Positions 56,886-64,000 of a stretch of DNA of 64,000 nucleotides are shown here, piece by piece. Source of the DNA: Gorsachius magnificus (lineage: Eukaryota; Chordata; Aves; Pelecaniformes; Ardeidae). Where the stretch lies: contig CM067086.1 of the NCBI GenBank assembly GCA_034008185.1, forward strand, positions 33,439,007-33,503,006. The letters are read 5' to 3'. Under the pieces are notes generated by a model. It did no database searches, was not told where the DNA came from, and saw only the letters and a program-made list of their open reading frames with translations. Every line of letters starts with the position of its first letter. Position 1 is the first letter of the stretch. Both the position numbers and the translations under genes were made by a program.

Positions 56886-59800
56886 TTACTTCCTGGTGCC
56901 CTGGGGAAGCCGATTTCTCATTTTGGGCTGGTGGACTGAGAGCCACTGGGCACAGATGGCCTTCACAACGTCATCTCCGCTGTTCTCAGCCAGCTGTCGC
57001 ACATGCTGGACCAGCTGCACTGCTCTGGTCTTCTCCTGTCTCACCGAGACTAGGTAGGCAGAACGCAACTTGTTGCACATCACATAGGCCTGGATCTGAA
57101 GCAGAAGAAGCAGGCAGAACTTGGTGAGAAAGCTGTAGTAAACTACAGGGCAAGCTTAAGCAAGGATTCTCTGGAAATAACTAGTTCAGAAGCGTGTTGT
57201 ACAAGGTAATAGCAGCATATTGTGAAGCAGAGTATGGCATGGAGCAGATCCCAGTGTAAAAGATGGACAGCCAGCTGTATTTTATTAAGTTTGTCTCTTG
57301 TGGGAACTCCTTTACTGTGCCACCACGAAATTAGCATCAGGAATCATATCTTGTGCATTAGTTTACCATATCCTCGTAGCAAAAAGCCTACACCAGTAAT
57401 TTTCTTCCATGGCTCGTTCTAGAACAGCTCACATCTTTCAATGATAGATCTTGGGTAAAGGCAGAATGAAAAGCCCCTTTTTCAATCTACATACAACAGC
57501 GAGCTTGTCCATTGGAGCAGGACAGAGGCCAGTCACAAATCTTTAAGATTTTATTCCCAGCTATGCCACTCGGGACCTACGACAATCCACAAATGCCGAG
57601 CCACAGCCTCTTCATCTATAAACATGCATCTACAGTTCACATATTTATCTGTGACTCTCCAGGGGCTTGGCTGGCTGGTATGAAACTAACAAAGAAACCA
57701 AGTAGTTTAGGCCTCACTTCCCCTAAGAAAAAAAATGTATGAGAATTGGAGAAGTTTTATCACTTAACTCTTGACCACAACAGAAATAGTATAATCCTGA
57801 AACAATAAGGGAAAATGGTCATCTTGGAGGTATGCTGTTCTTCATCAGCTGTCTGCCATTACCAGAAACTTACATGCACCTATGTGAAAAGTTGGATAAC
57901 CAAAACCAACAAACCCACCAACGCACCTCTCTGAAATCCTTTTCCTCCCATTATAACAACTGCCTTGCCCGCACTCTGAGGACTGTCAAGGAACTAATAG
58001 GGATATAACAGTCGGGACCTTCATGTCACAGCTCTACGGTCACAAACACCACGGCCTTGAGGAATTCACTGTGATTTCTACAATCTAGGAAGTGACCTTC
58101 AAAACTCTGGCTTGAGTGAGGATGAGAGAGAAGATGGTGAAAGAGAGCATGCAGCCTGTGGACCAAGACCGGGCTGTTTAGCTCTTGCTAAAGGAGTTCC
58201 TTTACTGTACTTTTACTTACCTTGTTTTCATCACTGTCCATATCCTGAATCAGATTATCGAGATCCTGTATCCAAAGAAGGGAAAAGGTGTTCACATTCA
58301 GAGTGACTGTAGTTCGCAAACCTTTACCCCATCAGGGACCAAACCCCTGCACAGAGGAAGGGCTGCTGAGCTCACAGCTACATGGTTACAGTGTCCCAAC
58401 TGCAAGTGCTACAGATGTAGAAAATACAAAGTCCAATTTTTCTCTTTACCACACCTTCTTCTGCCTGCCATGTCTGTGGGGTATCCCTAGAGAATGCTAC
58501 AAGCCTGGGAGTCCCCCATGGACATGGCTTGTGTTGCATGAAATGAATGTGTAGGCTTTCCACACCCCAGCAGGAGTCAGCCCCCATGGCCCACCCTGAC
58601 CCAAGGGGTGGACTGCATCTCCTAGCCCAATTACTAGAACTTCACAGAGGGCACCTCCTTCCTTCACTGGAACGGAAAAGACACTGCAGTAGGCAAAGGC
58701 AATCTTAAAATTATTTCCTGTGGAGGCAGGAGGTTTCTGCCTCCACACATACTCTGTGCTAGCCAGGGAAGCCTCACTGAACAGAACACCTCCTGCACCA
58801 ATCAGGAGCATTTGGCAGGATCCTGTGAAGCAAAGGTTCTCTCCCCATCATGGGTACTTATTTGGGAAGCACAGGGTAGGAGCGTGCTACAGCTACTTAT
58901 TTTTTCTTCTCAAGAGTAACCTGCTTAACGCAAACCACACACTCTCACCTTTAAACAATGCATGTAGTACAGACCCAGAAGATATGAAGGACTCACTAAA
59001 AGAGCAGCACAGGACGGTTTCCCTGTAGCTTGTATTGTATATACCCACTTCACTTCAAAAGGGACACAACACAGGACAGAATTACCTCAGCAGGAATGTT
59101 CTTGAACTCATTTAGGCAGTTTAGGATAATGTTATCCCCATCATTTTTTGCTGCAACCCCAGACTCATTGACGCACTTGAGGAGCTGCCGGATCTCACTG
59201 TACTTCTGCTGCTTCACCAGCTGCTTGGCCACTTTGCTGTACACTTCTGTAGCCTCCAGCTGAAAGTCCTAGAGGTAGTTGGAACATCAGAGCAACATGT
59301 TAAATGTTCTCAGCAGGTTTTCTCACAGGGATTCGATAGAACTGACACAATCTCTCATATGGACAAAATATCACACCATGCTCCAAAACGTCAAAGCTGC
59401 AGACTGATCTTGCCATGAATAAGACAAGAAAAGAGGGGGAAAAAAGAAAAGGAAGGAAACAGAAGTGATGCTAGGCAGCTGGACTCGCTGCTCTGTTTTG
59501 TTCTGGGGGGTAGTGACTGCTCTTGCTGCTAAGACGTGCTATTTTTCTAAGGCCCTCCATCTCACTACAAAAGGTGTTCTGCCTTGTACATCCTGACCTG
59601 AAAGGAGATGGGCCTGTCATATCCACAAATACTCCTACTCTCCAGAAGTGGCCCTGCTATACCCTTTCTCCCAACCAGGAGGCAACTGCAAACTGCACTG
59701 CTTGAAGCAGTGTCCTTTAGGAGCTCCTAATGTACGGATGAGAAACACACATAACAGTTTGGAGGCTCATGTGCTATGCTGACTGACAAACACATCGACT

Positions 59801-62800
59801 TCTACCCAAACATGAGGAAGGAGAGTCCCTGGAGAGAGTTTCCAGTTAATTAGCTTTGCTCTCCCAGCCAGGAGAACGGTACAGAGATAGCCCTGGCCTT
59901 ATTTATTTGCTGTGTCTTTGCATAGCTACCATGAACTGCAGAGAGCTACCAAGTCAGAGCTCTCTACTCACACCTGTGATTGTGGTTTGCCAGAGTTAAG
60001 CGACTGAAGAAGGCACACAGCAAAGGAAAAGCTGTACTTAGTTCCTTTATAGGAGCCAACTAGTTAGGAAGTGTCCTACTGAAGCAGCATCTTTATTTCC
60101 TTACCAATGTTCCTCCAAATACACAAACATTTAAGACCTGAACTAGTGACTTTTCTCACAGGAGGTTTTCCTTTTTGGGGATTAAAAGACAGTTTGCAAA
60201 AAAGTCTTTTGCTTAAACAATCACCACTTGCAGGAGTTTCTTTCGTAATAATAGTGCTTGTTGTATCAAGTTTTTCCATACCTGAAGGACTCTAAATGCA
60301 ATCCCAAACCCCTCCTCAATGTTTTTGCCTTCCAGCATGACCTGAAAAGAGGCACAGACAAGTTTGAGGATGCACATTCTTGTTTCGTTACATAAAGTTA
60401 AATAATAATGCATTTCCAGATTTTGCCTAGAGGCCAAAAGACAACGCATTACTTCAATAGCAAACAGCACCACCCCAACAAGTAGAGCAAATATGGGATC
60501 TATTGCCACACATCGATTCCCTGTCGGGAAGTTACAGATGGAGGTGAGCTGAAGTTAAGAAGGGTTAGAATAGCAGCAGTATTTGCCTTGCTTCACAACA
60601 CAATAGGATGTGCAGTCAAAAGGCATGTTACTATTTGGATTTGGGATCCTCTGCCTCTGAAAACATGAACTTTGGAGGAGAGGTGCTCCAGGTTCTCAGG
60701 TGTTCTCTGTTGCTTTGAGGAAAAACGTGAATTTTTCATAAATCATAGGTTGCACACATGTACGACTAGCCTGCCCATAAAAAGTACCAGAGGCTGCTCC
60801 AATCATCAAATATTTCAACCTATATATCGACAGTATTGTTGGTGATAAATAGTGTTTGAAATAGCAATAAGTACCTTGCAAGCAACATCCATTTTCATGT
60901 TATTGTTTCCAAAGAGTGTGGGCAAGGAGGAACCTGTCATTTGAGAGGCTCCTGAGCTCTCACACTGATGCAGGAACTTTGTTACTTCCATCTGCAGATC
61001 AACTGTATTGATGTGCCTAGATAGGGGAAAAAAAAAGTCTCACTTTATTTTGAAATAGAGAAAGTGTCAATTATTCAACTTACTACTTGAACACATTTCA
61101 AAATCAGACATATTTCCAAACAGTAATTATTTAATTACTTTTTCACTTTGTCTTTTGTGTAGTCAAGGCTGCAGCAATGAGATACTTTTCAGATCTGTGT
61201 GCTCAACATGCATCACAAGCTGAAGGTGAGCATTTGTTCACATTATTTCAAGGAAACAAGCCAGAGAATGTGGATCCCAAGTAAATAGCTGCTCCCTCTT
61301 TTCCACTTCCCCTCAACATTTAAGTTAGAGTCTAGCCTAAATAGAAAAGAAAGAAAAAAGCCCCTAAGAAAACCAAGATACGAAAGCCCAAGTATAAGAG
61401 GGATCTGGCTAAATTTACACTTCAGCTTTTGAATACAGGGATTCAGTTACATCTGGGATGTAGTTAATGTTGTGAGTTAACCCCCGCAGGCAGCTAAAGA
61501 ACTACAAAGCTGCTTGCTTTGTGGAGAGGAAAGGAAGAGTAAAAGCAAGAAAATTTGTGGATCAATATATAGCTGTCTATGCACTCTAGGGTTTTAGTTT
61601 GTTTTTTTTAAATTAAACCAAGGTAGATGATACATAGTCTGATATTTTTGGTAGAAACAGTTGCTCATCTCCTGGGTTGGGTTGTTGGGAGAAAAGGTAA
61701 TTGGAATCTTACACTTGCAACTACATAAAAGTCAGATTTGGTTCAGGCACAACTAGCATGTGTTAGACAAAGCCAACTTAAAAATAAAATTTTAAAAAAA
61801 AAGGATAACAGCCTGAATTTCCCCTTTCCTGTAACTTAGCTTCTTGTTTACAGATACCTTGACACATCTGTAGCAGACATTTTCTTCCGAAAAGTGAATG
61901 CCATTTTTTTCCTTCCTGAACTTCTTGAGACCTCCTGCAGGTAGACTTTGAGATGGTCCTTGATCTTTAGAAGCCATGTCTGTTTGCCTCCCAGTTCAGT
62001 GTAAGACACTGCTCCATGAGTGAAAAATCTAATGCAGGTCATGGCAGCACGAACATGATCCTAGAAGAAATACACTGAACACTAAGATGGACCAAAGTAC
62101 ACTACCTTCACTAATCCTTGTCTGCACTGAAGTGCTCATATAAAGGAGGCAATGCTCTATTTTCTTTAAAGGAGTAATTAAGCTACTGCAACGCGCCAGA
62201 TCCATGACAAACGCATAGCAGGTCAGCTTCAGTCAGGCCCAGGCCTTCCCATCTGTTTTTTAGGACTAGAAAGTAGTAAAAATATACTTGTTCATCATGC
62301 AGTTTTACACCAAAGTAAATAACCAGAAGTCTGACAGTATTCAACGTTTCACTGAAAGATATGGCACTGCCACCTTACCTTCATGAACTGTTGCAGCTCA
62401 TACAGAATATGGTAGTAGTTCTTTCTCTGCAAGTATTTGCAGGCTGCAATCAAGTAGACTCCCCAGCTCTCCAATCCTGGATCAATGGTTTCCAGCAAGT
62501 TCTCCAACATATGTAGCTTTCCACTTTCATAACTTGGAATGAAAATCCCTTCAATGAACACTTCCGATGGGGATTCCTGCACAAACATCAGAAAGGTAGC
62601 TTGAAACAAAGCCACTATTGATTTTCCTTATATAACATAAAGGACTATTAAGTGACAGAGATCATAAAATTAATAAATAATTCAGGTTAGAAGGGATCTC
62701 TGGAGGTCATTTGGTTCAAACTCCTGCACAAAGAATGGCTTCCAAGTTCAGTCATGCTGTTCTGGGCCTTTCCAGTCAAGTTCTGAGTGTGACCAAGTAG

Positions 62801-64000
62801 GGCAACTCAACAGCCTCTCTGGGCTCAGATCCCATGTCTAAACAGCCTCACCGCAAAAAACCTTTTCCTTATATCCAGTTGGAATTTCCCGTTGCTCCAA
62901 ATTGTGTCTACTGCCTCTTCCCCTTTTACTGTGCATGCATGAGATAAGCCTGTCTCTATCTTCCCTATAATCACCCACTTGGTAGCTGAAAATAGCACAT
63001 AGATCTCCTTTTCCTTCTCCAAGATGGAAAAACCTAGCTCTGTCACTCTCCTCCTATACCATATGATTCATGGCCCTAATCACTTTGCTGGCCTTGCACT
63101 AGACTTGCTCCACTTCTACAATGTCTATCATGTACTAAGGGAACCCAAAACTGGGCACAGTAGTTCAGATGAAACCTCACAAGTAGTGAGTTGAGGAGGA
63201 TATTTACTTTCCTGGACCTCCTGACTATGGTCTCGCAAATGCAGACTCGCACACTAATGTTACTACGGAAAGAAGCATGTGTGACAGCATGGCCTGCATG
63301 AACGTTTTAAAGACACATTATGGAACTTTTTTTTATTTTTGAAATCTCACACTAAAGATACAAGCTACAAAGCTTGTACACATAAAATGGTTCCAAACAA
63401 CCAACTGCAAAATGTTTCATTAGAATCCTAGTACCTTACAGCTTTAAGGTAACAAACCTTCCTCTCTAGTTTGTGTGATTGCTACCAGTCTCCTTGTCCA
63501 AAATTCCATATCAGAATTCTTAATGTCTGCTACTTAACTAGTGCAATTGTTTCACCAACATTGAAAAAATAGGCAACTTTTCTTTAAAGGCAAATTTAAC
63601 CTGATATAAAGGACACATTTTAAAAGCAAATTTAATATGCAGATGAGTAATATGAGCTTAGAATGGCTGACAATATAATCAGAAAGCAGACTTGATAAGA
63701 CAACTTAGTTTTCCATTAATAAGCTCATAAACAGAGTGAAGATAATGGAATTTGGTGTCTCAAGTTGTATACTCTCAATAAGAATTATTTCAAATAATAA
63801 AAAATAATCAGTAAGTTAAACACAAGCACAGAAACTTAAAGAAAACAAAAAACTCCACACACAGCTTTCAAGATGGTGAGATTTAATAAATTCACACCTC
63901 CTAAGAAGCCCCCTCAATGAATTAGTAAGAGCCATGTTGGAATAATTTCTAGGTTTAATTGTAATTTAGCACCCACAGAGCTGTTTCCTCCAGACATTCT
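56886..64000 (-). CDS. ZFYVE26: ZFYVE26 (spastizin), C-terminal exons, partial
   Basis: Spastizin is a very large FYVE-domain protein (2539 aa in human). It works with SPG11 and AP-5 in autophagic lysosome reformation and at the midbody, and human loss causes spastic paraplegia 15. Only the C-terminal 346 residues are here, in transcript order 62576-62379, 62060-61858, 61016-60875, 60341-60282, 59268-59086, 58265-58221 and 57095-56886. All splice sites are GT-AG and all phases fit. Recognisable stretches are EVFIEGIF...PSYESGKLH, NYYHILYELQQFMK, MTCIRFF, PTLFGNN, EEGFGIAFRVLQ, KYSEIRQLLKCV and NKLRSAYLV, with the tail ending GTRK. The region is predicted all-helical and the FYVE finger lies upstream, outside the window. 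I could not identify an exon between 62577 and 64000, which looks like intron with a CR1 copy. The gene runs off the right edge. Confidence 0.93.
62661..63250 (-). mobile_element. CR1 LINE fragment in ZFYVE26 intron
   Basis: Minus-strand CR1 copy, diverged. The 3' end near 62661 has degenerate ATCATAAAAT and then GGTTAGAAGGGATCTCTGGA (read on plus), the CR1 tail signature. The body runs through 'ccttatatccagttggaatt' (read on plus) to about 63250, including the CR1 stretch around 'actgggcacagtagttcag'. More diverged than the copy at 42254, so probably an older insertion. Limits are approximate. Confidence 0.85.

Noticed and set aside
63300..64000. Next upstream ZFYVE26 exon, including a short open stretch at the right edge (63955-64000, minus)
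   Set aside because: No donor GT in a usable phase and no recognisable ZFYVE26 residues, so it was left as intron.

Overview
The window reads as avian nuclear DNA. Every gene is split into short exons with GT-AG (twice GC-AG) introns, there are three CpG-rich promoter regions, and the interspersed repeats I can identify are CR1 LINE fragments. One of these ends in the ATTCTATG-type 3' terminus typical of bird CR1. The gene order and strands match human 14q24.1: PIGH (-), ARG2 (+), VTI1B (-), one RDH11/RDH12-type retinol dehydrogenase (+), ZFYVE26 (-). All exon boundaries were read by hand from reading frame, splice sites and remembered vertebrate family sequence. No alignment was run.

Layout. 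1-4815: no coding exon, two CR1 relics, and possibly the 3' end of a neighbour outside the window. 4816-10186: PIGH, four coding exons, complete, 192 aa. 10187-12929: spacer between the divergent PIGH and ARG2 starts, with a CpG island at each end and a purine-rich stretch between. 12930-35153: ARG2, eight coding exons, complete, 356 aa, with a 13.2 kb second intron. 35154-35546: tail-to-tail junction with closely packed poly(A) hexamers on both strands. 35547-45670: VTI1B, six coding exons; the 3' edge of exon 1 cannot be resolved in a G-rich tract. 45671-46585: 915 bp CpG-island spacer between two divergent start codons. 46586-52578: RDH12-like gene, seven coding exons, complete, 320 aa, with two GC-AG introns. 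52579-56885: RDH 3' UTR, spacer and probable ZFYVE26 3' UTR. 56886-64000: the last seven coding exons I can recognise of ZFYVE26 (346 C-terminal residues); the gene runs off the right edge.

The genes are neighbours by conserved synteny, not a pathway. They cover GPI-anchor initiation at the ER (PIGH), mitochondrial arginine breakdown (ARG2), endosomal SNARE fusion (VTI1B), retinaldehyde reduction (RDH12-like), and lysosome/autophagy and cytokinesis functions (ZFYVE26). I found no new multi-gene system. The points most worth a second look are the two identical GC donors in the RDH gene, the unresolved VTI1B exon 1, the presence of one RDH gene where human has two, the divergent and convergent gene junctions, and a homeobox/POU-motif cluster in the ZFYVE26 3' UTR.
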